This document shows, one piece after another, positions 9,137 to 16,777 of a DNA stretch of 64,000 nucleotides (position 1 is the first letter of the stretch; each line of letters begins with the position of its first letter). The position numbers and the translations under genes are program-made. The stretch lies in NCBI RefSeq assembly GCF_004363555.1, contig NZ_SNZJ01000014.1, positions 1-64,000 on the forward strand, in the 5' to 3' direction. The notes under the pieces were generated by a model. That model was not told the DNA's origin. It did not search any database and saw only the letters and a program-made list of their open reading frames with translations. The DNA comes from Halomonas ventosae. Lineage in GTDB: Bacteria; Pseudomonadota; Gammaproteobacteria; Pseudomonadales; Halomonadaceae.

Positions 9137-10174
9137 ATGTCGACCACAGCTGGGAGGCCTGAAGTGCGATACAACAAACCCTGGCTCAGCTACCGCGACC
9201 AGCTGGAAACGCTCAAGGCCCGAGGGCTGATCGTTACCGACGATGAGAAAGCCCTCGACTACCTGCAGCGCATCGGCTACTACCGGCTGAGCGGCTACTG
9301 GTTTCCCTTTCGCCAGCGGAGTGAGCCCTGCTGTGTCTGGCCCCGCCGACGAACGGGAAAGAAGGCCAGGAATGGCCGTGTAGAACGTATCGCACTGGAT
9401 GACTTCACCACTGGCGCCACCTTCAAAGATGCCGTCGCACTCTATGTCTTCGACAAGCAGCTGCGCCTGCTGGTGATGGACGCCCTGGAGAGAATCGAGG
9501 TGGCATTCCGGGTCGACATCTCCCATACCCTCGGGGAGTACGGCCCTTTCGCCTACCTCGACCCTGACCAGCTCTTCGAGGCCTTCGCTCGGGAGATCAA
9601 CCAGAAGACGGGCATTACCGACCACCATTCCTGGTTGCAGAAGCAGGCACTGATGATCAACCGCTCCAAGGAGGAGTTCATTCGTCACAACAAGGAGAAG
9701 TACGGGCTGCCTTTACCCATCTGGATCGCCTGCGAGGTCTGGGACTTCGGCACGCTCTCCACGCTCTATGATGGGATGCGCCAGGACGAACAGGACCGGA
9801 TTTCCGCCCGCTACGGCATCCGTGATGGGCGAGTCCTCGCCTCATGGTTGCGCAGCCTCAACTACCTCCGTAACGTCTGCGCCCACCATAGCCGGCTGTG
9901 GAACCGCAACATGGTGGATCAGCCAAGGAAGCCGGATAGCGGGGAAGCTCCCCTCTTCGAGAGTGCCTGGCAGCCAGGCCGTGAGCACGTACTGGCACGT
10001 GTCTTCGTCCTGCTGTGCGTGATCCAGCACCTGCTGACCACCATCAACCCCAGCTCTAGCTGGTGGCAACGTCTGAAGAACTTGCTGCAAGCGTTTCCTG
10101 ACCTTGCCCATGTCGGGCTCGATCTGCATGGCATGGGCGTTATCGAAGGATGGGAGCAGTGGGAATGGCCATAG
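9137..10174 (+). CDS. Abi_2 (AbiD/AbiF) family abortive-infection protein
   Basis: This 345-aa protein has the Abi_2 layout: an N-terminal KPWLSYRDQLETLKARGL segment, then YLQRIGYYRLSGYW, and a C-terminal LNYLRNVCAHHSRLWNR block. The motif R245-N-V-C-A-H250 fits the HEPN RX4H active site seen in Abi_2 proteins. These proteins are thought to arrest translation or growth on phage infection. It begins 3 bp after the hsdS stop, so it is almost certainly translated from the hsd transcript. That pairing suggests a back-up suicide response linked to the restriction system (inference). No truncation is visible. Confidence 0.88.
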   Translation: MSTTAGRPEVRYNKPWLSYRDQLETLKARGLIVTDDEKALDYLQRIGYYRLSGYWFPFRQRSEPCCVWPRRRTGKKARNGRVERIALDDFTTGATFKDAVALYVFDKQLRLLVMDALERIEVAFRVDISHTLGEYGPFAYLDPDQLFEAFAREINQKTGITDHHSWLQKQALMINRSKEEFIRHNKEKYGLPLPIWIACEVWDFGTLSTLYDGMRQDEQDRISARYGIRDGRVLASWLRSLNYLRNVCAHHSRLWNRNMVDQPRKPDSGEAPLFESAWQPGREHVLARVFVLLCVIQHLLTTINPSSSWWQRLKNLLQAFPDLAHVGLDLHGMGVIEGWEQWEWP

Positions 10175-10191
10175 CAGCCAACGAGCGGGCA

Positions 10192-10253
10192 TTAAAAAAC
10201 CCCTCAGCAGCTTCACCGCAGAGCGGATCCACCGATCGGGGCCGTGTTGAGGC
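10192..10253 (-). terminator. putative terminator, minus strand
   Basis: On the minus strand CCTCAAC (complement of 10246-10252) can pair with GCTGAGG (complement of 10202-10208), followed by GGGTTTTTT. The loop is long (37 nt) with some internal pairing. It would stop transcription from the xre-type gene and may also limit read-through from the convergent hsd operon. Confidence 0.45.
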
Positions 10254-10266
10254 GTATTATAGAGAG

Positions 10267-10366
10267 CACCCTAGGCGATAGCAAAGAGCTAAATATGGCG
10301 TTTTGGAATAAAAATATCTGATCAATATATCCGTACAGCAGGTCATCTGGAAGCTCGCCTAGGGTG
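10267..10366. repeat. 12-bp inverted repeat flanking an AT-rich 76-bp core
   Basis: CACCCTAGGCGA (10267-10278) and TCGCCTAGGGTG (10355-10366) are exact reverse complements. The 76 bp between them are AT-rich in an otherwise GC-rich area. The pair lies between the Abi_2 gene and the Xre/AlpA/integrase module, a plausible place for recombinase arm sites, an attachment region or a regulator operator. Which of these applies cannot be told from the sequence alone. Confidence 0.6.
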
Positions 10367-10397
10367 TCTGCCCCCAGTCATAAGTGTGCTTCCTGCC

Positions 10398-10610
10398 TCA
10401 CTTCTCAGGATCTTCGATGTACTCGAAGAGCTCTCCCACCTCACAACTGAAGTAGCGGCATAGCTCGTCGACGACCTCGAGCTCTACGCGACTGGCTGTC
10501 TCGTGGTAGAGCCTCGTGATGGTGCCTCTGTTGATGCCGGTGTCGCGAGCCAGGTCGGTGATCTTCAGCTTTCGCTCGCCAAGCAGGCGTGATAGGTGGC
10601 ACTTGATCAT
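10398..10610 (-). CDS. small Xre/Cro-family HTH regulator
   Basis: The 70-aa protein from ATG 10608-10610 is almost entirely one helix-turn-helix: LKITDLARDTGINRGTITRL, then a second half VVDELCRYFSCEVGELFEY typical of YozG/Cro-like regulators. The frame also opens 21 bp upstream, but the internal ATG fits the family start (MIKCHLSRLLGERKL) and has GGAG 9 nt upstream. It is divergent from the AlpA-like/integrase genes (151 bp apart), so it probably controls that module and itself. Confidence 0.75.
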   Translation of the reverse strand: MIKCHLSRLLGERKLKITDLARDTGINRGTITRLYHETASRVELEVVDELCRYFSCEVGELFEYIEDPEK

Positions 10611-10761
10611 TACGATCTTCTCCGAAAACAAAATGATCTACTGAAGAGCAAAAAGGCTTGCAAAAGGTCTCTGCCGGGCTATATTGGTCTACAGGAGATC
10701 ACAAAGCGCTTTTGAAGTGCCTTTGGATCCCCTGGGAACCATACCACATGGAGAGACCAAG

Positions 10762-10998
10762 ATGGCTCATTGCTACCTGACCACGGCCGAGCTGGCCGAG
10801 CGCATCAAGTACGACGCCCGCACCATCCGCGAGCGCCTCAAGGACCGGGTGCTGCTGGAGGGCATCCACTACATCCGCCCGTTCGGGGGACGCAAGATCC
10901 TCTACCTTTGGGAGCCGATCGAGCGCGACATGAAGTTGCACTCCGCCGAGGAGAGCCTGGGCGTGCCGATGGCGCGGGGAGGGGTCTGCCATGGGTAA
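10762..10998 (+). CDS. AlpA/excisionase-like HTH protein
   Basis: From ATG 10762 (GGAGAG 7 nt upstream) the frame gives 78 aa: AHCYLTTAELAERIKYDARTI is a MerR/AlpA-like winged-helix start, followed by RERLKDRVLLEGIHYIRPF and GGRKILYLWE. Such proteins act as excisionases or activators of a linked integrase. Its end overlaps the integrase start by 8 bp, so the two are co-translated. The frame extends 78 bp further upstream, but those residues do not fit the family. Confidence 0.7.
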   Translation: MAHCYLTTAELAERIKYDARTIRERLKDRVLLEGIHYIRPFGGRKILYLWEPIERDMKLHSAEESLGVPMARGGVCHG

Positions 10999-12223
10999 GA
11001 TCGTTGCCAGGAAGGAAACCGGGAAGCTGTGCTTCGACTTCCGCTATCTCGGCAAGCGCTGCCGCGAGCAGACGACGCTGGATGACACGCCGGCCAACCG
11101 TCGCAAGCTGATGAAGATCATGGAGAAGATCGAGGCCGAGATCACCCTGGATAGCTTCGACTACGGCCGCTACTTCCCCAACAGCCCGCGGGCCGAAACG
11201 CTCAGCAAGCGTGCGCTGAAGCGGCAGGGAGGGTATCGGGAGACGCCGTTGCTCGGCGAGTTCGCCGAGACCTGGTTCGCCGAGAAGGAGATCGAGTGGC
11301 GCAACTCGCAGATCAGGACGGTGCGCAGCAGCCTCGATCGCCACATCCTGCCCCAGCTGGGGGAGAAGGAGGTCGGCAGCATCACCCGAGCAGACATTCT
11401 TGAGTTCCGGTCATCTCTCGCCAAAGTGACTTCCCGGAGCGGCAAGAAGCTGTCTGCCAGCCGTTTGAACCACATCATGACGCCTCTGCGCATGATGCTG
11501 AATGAAGCCGCCGACCGCTTCGAGTTTAGCTCACCGTATCGGGGGATTAAATCGCTGCGGGTGCCGCGTACCGACGTCCAGCCGTTCACCCTCGAGGAGG
11601 TGTGGCGGATCATCGACAACGTGCGTCCCGACTTCCGCAACTACTACACCGTGCGCTTCTTCACCGGCATGCGCACTGGCGAGATCGATGGCCTGCCCTG
11701 GGCCAACGTCGATTTCTCCCGCCGCCAGATCCTGGTCAAGGAGTCGCTGGTACATGGCGAGGTGGTGGCCACCAAGACCGATGGCTCGAGCCGTGCCATC
11801 GACATGTCGGAGCCGGTCTACCAGGCGCTGAGGGCGCAACAGCAAGTGACCGGCGACCAGCGGCTGGTGTTCTGCAACCGGGTGGGCAACGCGCTCGACC
11901 ACCAGAACGTCACCAAGCGCATCTGGTACCCGCTGCTCGATGCGCTGGAGCTGAGTCGTCGGCGGCCCTACCAGACCCGCCACACGGCCGCCACGCTGTG
12001 GCTGGCGGCGGGCGAGAACCCCGAGTGGATCGCCCGTCAGATGGGGCACACCACCACCGAGATGCTGTTCCGGGTCTATTCCCGCTACGTGCCCAACCTG
12101 ACCCGCCAGGACGGCTCCGCCTTCGAGAAGATGCTTCGGCAGCAGGTCCCGCAGTCGTCGCAGGCACCCGAGGATCCCGAAACCGAATGCGTAGTCGCCG
12201 AGGAGGTGAGCCATGCCCGCTGA
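10991..12223 (+). CDS. tyrosine site-specific integrase
   Basis: The 410-aa protein has an N-terminal arm-binding segment of the DUF3596 type (RKETGKLCFDFRYLGKRCRE), a SAM-like core-binding domain (about 85-180) and a catalytic domain. Visible catalytic residues are R228 (FFTGMRTGE), K262 (ATKTDGSSR), R330-H331 (PYQTRHTAAT), H353 (QMGHTT) and Y363 (RVYSRY). The first His of the usual HxxR is Tyr, as is common in island and ICE integrases. This is probably the integrase of the defence island. Its stop overlaps the next small gene by 11 bp. No tRNA attachment gene is visible in the window. Confidence 0.92.
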   Translation: MGKIVARKETGKLCFDFRYLGKRCREQTTLDDTPANRRKLMKIMEKIEAEITLDSFDYGRYFPNSPRAETLSKRALKRQGGYRETPLLGEFAETWFAEKEIEWRNSQIRTVRSSLDRHILPQLGEKEVGSITRADILEFRSSLAKVTSRSGKKLSASRLNHIMTPLRMMLNEAADRFEFSSPYRGIKSLRVPRTDVQPFTLEEVWRIIDNVRPDFRNYYTVRFFTGMRTGEIDGLPWANVDFSRRQILVKESLVHGEVVATKTDGSSRAIDMSEPVYQALRAQQQVTGDQRLVFCNRVGNALDHQNVTKRIWYPLLDALELSRRRPYQTRHTAATLWLAAGENPEWIARQMGHTTTEMLFRVYSRYVPNLTRQDGSAFEKMLRQQVPQSSQAPEDPETECVVAEEVSHAR

Positions 12224-12506
12224 TCTTTACGCCATCACGACCGTTCAGGACACCCTGATCACGCAGTCGGCGCGCCGTAACGTCCGAAAGCTAGCCAGTG
12301 CCGTCGGGTTGGCCCTCAACATCCAGCCAGGTCGCGGCCTGGTGATGGTCCTCGGCACCGGTAACGAGCGCAACAATCAGGAGGCGCTGGAGACCTGGGT
12401 GGCTCAGGCGCTGATCGAGAGGGATCTGCTGCCGACGCGGGAAGCGATTCCGATGCTGCTGCGCGAGCTGGAGTCAACGCTCACTTGCTGGGAGATGCCG
12501 TCATGA
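12213..12506 (+). CDS. hypothetical protein of the integrase operon
   Basis: The 97-aa protein starts inside the end of the integrase gene and ends by overlapping the next gene (ATGA). Sequence features are an Arg-rich N-terminal third, a GRGLVMVLGTGNERNN stretch and a helical C-terminus ending in LRELESTL. I do not recognise the family. Tight overlaps on both sides show that it belongs to the integration module, where it may be a small accessory or regulatory protein. Confidence 0.6.
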   Translation: MPADLYAITTVQDTLITQSARRNVRKLASAVGLALNIQPGRGLVMVLGTGNERNNQEALETWVAQALIERDLLPTREAIPMLLRELESTLTCWEMPS

Positions 12507-12787
12507 CAAAGGCCAGAACCGAGGGGCGGGTGATGGACCTGTTCGAGAACGCCATGACGGTGGAACGGGTGGAGGTGCTGCCGGTGCCGGTGCCCGAGGC
12601 GCAACGCTGCTGGGTGCTGACACTGACCACCCCAGCCCGAAGGCTGCGCGTCTTCCTGCTGGCGGAGTCCGTGACCGTCGAGGGGGTGCCGCGGACGGGG
12701 CAGGCCATCCTGGTCACGCTCAGGGGCTACCCCCATGGAGCGGACAGCTGCCACATGCTGGACACCTACCTGATGCTGACAGACTAG
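12503..12787 (+). CDS. hypothetical protein of the integrase operon
   Basis: The 94-aa protein starts at ATG 12503 in a 4-bp overlap with the preceding stop. It is rich in beta-strand patterns (VERVEVLPVPVPE, CWVLTLTTPARRLRVFLLAE). No known domain is recognised. It ends just before the TGTCA-rich control region and seems to be the last gene of this unit. Confidence 0.6.
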   Translation: MTKARTEGRVMDLFENAMTVERVEVLPVPVPEAQRCWVLTLTTPARRLRVFLLAESVTVEGVPRTGQAILVTLRGYPHGADSCHMLDTYLMLTD

Positions 12788-12798
12788 TCCGACACGTT

Positions 12799-12854
12799 GG
12801 TGACAGGGGCACACCCTGTCACCGGCGATGTCAGTCAGTTGTCACTGACGTGAC
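12799..12854. promoter_or_regulatory. TGTCA/TGACA-rich operator array
   Basis: GGTGACAGGG (12799-12808) and CCCTGTCACC (12814-12823) form a perfect 10-bp inverted repeat with a 5-nt spacer. It is followed by GTCAGT/ACTGAC (12830-12835, 12844-12849) and GTCAC/GTGAC (12841-12845, 12850-12854). Nested TGTCA half-sites directly upstream of an HTH gene are typical of an autoregulated operator. No T-run follows, which argues against a terminator. Confidence 0.55.
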
Positions 12855-12873
12855 ACAACGCGACGAGCCCGCC

Positions 12874-13272
12874 ATGACGGAATCTCCAGAACACATAAAC
12901 GTGCCGCAGGCCGCGGATATCCTGGGCGTCAGCACACGCACGGTGTACCGCTGGCTGCGACAGGGGCGACTGACATCTGTCACTGGTCCCGATGGGCGGC
13001 GCGCCATCTGTCGCGACGCTGTCATTGCCATGGCCTGTGCCAAGGCGCGGCAGGTGGCGCGACATGGCAACGATCAGTCACCGCTCCATCAGGAACTGTG
13101 CCGACAGCGGATCCTGCTCGAGCAGCTGCAGCACCGACTCGACTGGCAGACCGAGCTGCTCGAGGCGCTGATTCGTCTCTCGCCTGTTGATTCCATCGAG
13201 GGGCTGACTCGCAAGCGCGAGATGCTAGAGGCGCTGGAAAGGGGGGCGGATGACCGCCCCGGCTTCAGGTGA
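12874..13272 (+). CDS. HTH (excisionase/MerR-type) DNA-binding protein
   Basis: From ATG 12874 the gene encodes 132 aa. Residues about 8-50 form a clear binding domain of the excisionase/MerR type: INVPQAADILGVSTRTVYRW, then LRQGRLTSVTGPDGRRAICR. The rest is helical (ELCRQRILLEQLQHRLDWQ), probably a coiled-coil dimerisation segment. A GTG 24 bp upstream is an alternative start but lies inside the operator array. The protein likely binds that array and regulates itself; it converges on the large recombinase gene at 13316. Confidence 0.65.
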   Translation: MTESPEHINVPQAADILGVSTRTVYRWLRQGRLTSVTGPDGRRAICRDAVIAMACAKARQVARHGNDQSPLHQELCRQRILLEQLQHRLDWQTELLEALIRLSPVDSIEGLTRKREMLEALERGADDRPGFR

Positions 13273-13315
13273 TGGGCTCCAGTCGGTGGCGCGGACGCGT
13301 TGCCCACGCTGGCCC

Positions 13316-16300
13316 CTAAGGGGTCTGTGCAGAATGCAGCGGCTCCTCGTAGAGGGACCGCAGAACCTCCTTCTTGCGTTCGGACTGTATCACGACCAGG
13401 GCGGTGAACAGGGCGAAGCGAACGGCCGTCCAGATACCGAAGTCATGCAGATCCTGACTCGTCTGCTTCTTTTTGGTTGGGGCTTTCTTCGGTTTTCTTG
13501 ATGGCTTGTTCCAGTCGGCAAGCATGACGTTGGCATTCCCATGAGGGTGCCGGGTGGGCTTTCCATCCTCCTTCACTTTGATCTGAATCGAGCGGTCTGG
13601 AACCCTTAAGCATCGGCGCCAGTAGGTTCTGTCATGGCTTTCTGTGGCTGAATCCGCGATCTTTACCGTCAGGCGAAGGTAACGACTGAGTCCAAGTCGC
13701 TCGAAGAATGGCATCATGCTCACCAGTGTCTCTTCGCTTCGCACTTTGATCTGGGCGTCTGCACGTTGCATGGCGTTCAGAATCGGCGTGATGGCTGCTA
13801 GGCAGTCGTCCGGAGCCTCGTCGTACCAGTCCAAAAGGGCCCGGAAGCAGCGGTTGGCCTCGCGTTGATGAGAGGGTACAAAGGGCGGTGCCACGCACGT
13901 GGAGAGTTCCGGCATGGGTTGTTTCTCCAAGGCATGGGCCGATTGAGGGAGTGGCTTACGACGCGCGATGCCGCTGAACCGGGTTTTCCCGCGAGAGGTT
14001 TTCAGCGCCATCAGCCGTTGGCCTTTCTCAACCCAACGGGACAGCATCTCGGCAGGCAACTGCAGCCGTCGTGATGCAATGGCCAAGGCGGCCGTCATCG
14101 TTTGGCCGTTGGCGGTTTCCAGCTCGATGAAATTGAGCGTGCTGTAGACGGTGGAGGCCGACAGGTGGTGGTGAGGCGACAGCTCTCTTTGGGGGACGTG
14201 TGAAGCGGAGTAGCTTAACCACACCAACCCATCGTCACTCGGCTCCAGAAATGGTGTCCACTCCTCGCTCAGGGCTTCACAGAGCCGAGATGCGGTCAGT
14301 TCTTCCTGCTCGCCGACCTTCTTACGCCATTTGTGGCGCCATACCGCCACGGCAGTGGCTGAGCGTCCCATCAGACTCTGCTGGAGAGGCGTGCTCAGGA
14401 GCGTGTCCTGGGTTGTCCATACCTCATGACGAAGCTGCATTTCGATCAGGTGGGTGTAAGTCGCCAGTGTCTCGTCGGGCGTCAGGTGCCCGGTCCACAG
14501 GCCCAGGGCCCAGAGGCGTTTGCGGGTCGCCTCGGGCTGTGGTGCCAACATCGCCAGGGCCGACAGATCTTCGTTCCAACACGGCAAAGCGATTCGACCC
14601 TCGTCATCCGTCGCCCATTCCCTGGGCAACAGCGAGCCAGACCCTGATGACGTCATACGCAGCAGCATGAGCGTCACGAAGGAGTGCCGTAGGTGATGGA
14701 ACCTCAGGGTGGGGTCCCCACTCACGATCCGCATGGCATGGTGAATCGGGCCGAACAATATGTCGTCCTCTATACGCTCGTGGGGGAGGCCCGGCAGGCA
14801 GAACACCAGGTGGTGCAGGTTATTCCCGCCCACCTGCTCGGTATGCCGCCTGCCCTTCCACAGCGCGAGCTGCGCTCGCTCCTCCTGGGTGAGCAAGATA
14901 TGGAGCGGCAGGCGACGCGTGGCGGAGGCGGTCTTCCCGGAGGCATGGACATTGGGTCGCACCAGCAGCTCTGGCTCGGAGATGCTGGGATCCTCGACAC
15001 CCTGCAGGTCCTTGAGCGTCAGGGTTGCCACTTCCGAACGGCGCAAGCCGCAGCGATAGCCGATAACCAGCACCAACTCCTGCATGAGTCGCAGGCGATC
15101 ATCCTGGCCGGATGCTCGTATCACGTCCCGTGCTCGAATGAACTCCGCAGGGGTGAGGAGATTGGCGTCGACGCGTCTAGGTCGGCCCTTGCCATGTTCC
15201 AGAACGACCGGGGGAACGTCATAGCGGCTCTCGAGATAGCGGTGGAAATCGTGCAAGCGTCCCAGTCGGTCCATCCTGTTGCCATGTCCTCTCGCACGCT
15301 GTAGCACGGCTTCGTAGAGCGTCTCCCAGTCCTCCGAGGACCAGTCGCCGAGGCTGGTATGGGTGCAGGCGAGACGGACAAGGTCTTGGGAGACGGTGCT
15401 CAAGTACTTCTTGATGGTGCTGATTTCCAGGCGAGGCTTGACCCGGCCGCCATGGGTCAACAGATGCAGTGTCCACCCGGAGACCAGTTGCAGGATGGGG
15501 CTCTCACCCTGAACCAGGGTGATGAATTCCTGAAGATTTTCCTTGATCCTTTGTCGGGAAAAGGACGTCGCCCCCTGTGTTGGGCCCAGGCAAGCGTTTA
15601 GGTCCACCAGCCGTTTGGCCTGATCGGTATACTGTCGGGACTCTGGCAGGGTCAGAGTCCCTAGAAGGTGGATGTCATCTTCGCTATGTGACGGCTGACG
15701 GGCTGAATCTGCCGTGACCCTGTCCAAATCAAAAGGTGCTTCTTTCGTCGTCAGCCGGCGCCATACCGAGGGAGGGAGGGACACCCCAATGCCGTCATGC
15801 GAAGCATAGTTGGCCAAGTATGGAGTGAAGGTCAGTTTGGCCGCCGTCCGGGCTGTCTCCAGCAGGAAGGCAACCAGGCCATTGGGCAGGCTCGAGGCCT
15901 CAACCAACGACTGGCAGTAACAGCGTAGGCAGCTGTCCACCGAGAGTGGCGTCGGTTCCTGAAGTCCGTCATCCGGCCAGGCCTTTCCATGTTGCTGATA
16001 ATATCGCAGCAGGAGAAGAGACGAGATGGGACCAGGGAATACTCGGCGATACGCTTTGTGCTTGGTCTTTTCCGACTTCCGGCGACGCTTTTTGGTGTCG
16101 CCCTGTGTCTCGTCAGTGTGGTCATGCTCAGCGTTCGGAGGGGCGTCCTCACGCTCCAGTTCATCTTCTATGACCTCCTGGAGCGTCAAATACGGTCGAT
16201 GACCGTCCATGCCCACTCCCCGGCAGATGGCATCGGGAAGCCGCTCCAGCAGCTTGCGCTGCAGCACGCTGCCTTCGATGATCAAGGCAAACAGCAGGCG

Positions 16301-16777
16301 GCCTGCCGACCATGCGGGAGTTTCCACGCCACTAGGTGGCCTGATGAGCCCCACCGTCTCATGCAAATCGATGAGGTGGTCCAGCTGCTGGAGACGGATG
16401 AAATCGGCGTTGACGGCTACCGGTGACTCACGGGGCACCGTGACGATCGGAGCGGGTACCTCGATCTCCCAGCCGAGCTCGCGACAGCCCCGCTCCAGCC
16501 CCCGGACCAGGAAATTATGCCTGTGTCGAAGGGGCTGACCCGACAGCCCGTGAGTCAGCTCGGTAAACAGGCCATCGACCTGCGCGGTGCTGAGACTGAC
16601 ACCGGGCTCGCCATATGCCAGCGCCGGGAAGTGCTTGGCGAGGAGATCGAGACACGCCCGCTGATCGCGGTATCGCTGTCGGGCGCGTTCATGGGCACGT
16701 ATGGCACCACCTTGATGCGGTTTGGCGCCGGGAGGAGTGAGCGGCCATCCGGTCCAGTATGACGTAATGCTTGTCAT
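13316..16777 (-). CDS. very large tyrosine recombinase (1153 aa), third gene of a trio
   Basis: The C-terminal half holds a complete tyrosine-recombinase catalytic set: Arg in GYRCGLRRSE (about residue 575), a Lys in ASGKTASATRR, HHLRHSFVT (about 695), GLWTGH (about 762) and the nucleophile in LATYTHLIE (about 774). The order and spacing are those of the XerC/D superfamily. The extra 500 N-terminal and 375 C-terminal residues are far beyond normal integrase length (300-450 aa). The N-terminus has HTH-like and helical segments; the C-terminus is basic near its end (RKPKKAPTKKKQ). The start overlaps the stop of the 789-aa gene by 4 bp (ATGA), so the two are co-translated. Confidence 0.8.
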   Translation of the reverse strand: MTSITSYWTGWPLTPPGAKPHQGGAIRAHERARQRYRDQRACLDLLAKHFPALAYGEPGVSLSTAQVDGLFTELTHGLSGQPLRHRHNFLVRGLERGCRELGWEIEVPAPIVTVPRESPVAVNADFIRLQQLDHLIDLHETVGLIRPPSGVETPAWSAGRLLFALIIEGSVLQRKLLERLPDAICRGVGMDGHRPYLTLQEVIEDELEREDAPPNAEHDHTDETQGDTKKRRRKSEKTKHKAYRRVFPGPISSLLLLRYYQQHGKAWPDDGLQEPTPLSVDSCLRCYCQSLVEASSLPNGLVAFLLETARTAAKLTFTPYLANYASHDGIGVSLPPSVWRRLTTKEAPFDLDRVTADSARQPSHSEDDIHLLGTLTLPESRQYTDQAKRLVDLNACLGPTQGATSFSRQRIKENLQEFITLVQGESPILQLVSGWTLHLLTHGGRVKPRLEISTIKKYLSTVSQDLVRLACTHTSLGDWSSEDWETLYEAVLQRARGHGNRMDRLGRLHDFHRYLESRYDVPPVVLEHGKGRPRRVDANLLTPAEFIRARDVIRASGQDDRLRLMQELVLVIGYRCGLRRSEVATLTLKDLQGVEDPSISEPELLVRPNVHASGKTASATRRLPLHILLTQEERAQLALWKGRRHTEQVGGNNLHHLVFCLPGLPHERIEDDILFGPIHHAMRIVSGDPTLRFHHLRHSFVTLMLLRMTSSGSGSLLPREWATDDEGRIALPCWNEDLSALAMLAPQPEATRKRLWALGLWTGHLTPDETLATYTHLIEMQLRHEVWTTQDTLLSTPLQQSLMGRSATAVAVWRHKWRKKVGEQEELTASRLCEALSEEWTPFLEPSDDGLVWLSYSASHVPQRELSPHHHLSASTVYSTLNFIELETANGQTMTAALAIASRRLQLPAEMLSRWVEKGQRLMALKTSRGKTRFSGIARRKPLPQSAHALEKQPMPELSTCVAPPFVPSHQREANRCFRALLDWYDEAPDDCLAAITPILNAMQRADAQIKVRSEETLVSMMPFFERLGLSRYLRLTVKIADSATESHDRTYWRRCLRVPDRSIQIKVKEDGKPTRHPHGNANVMLADWNKPSRKPKKAPTKKKQTSQDLHDFGIWTAVRFALFTALVVIQSERKKEVLRSLYEEPLHSAQTP

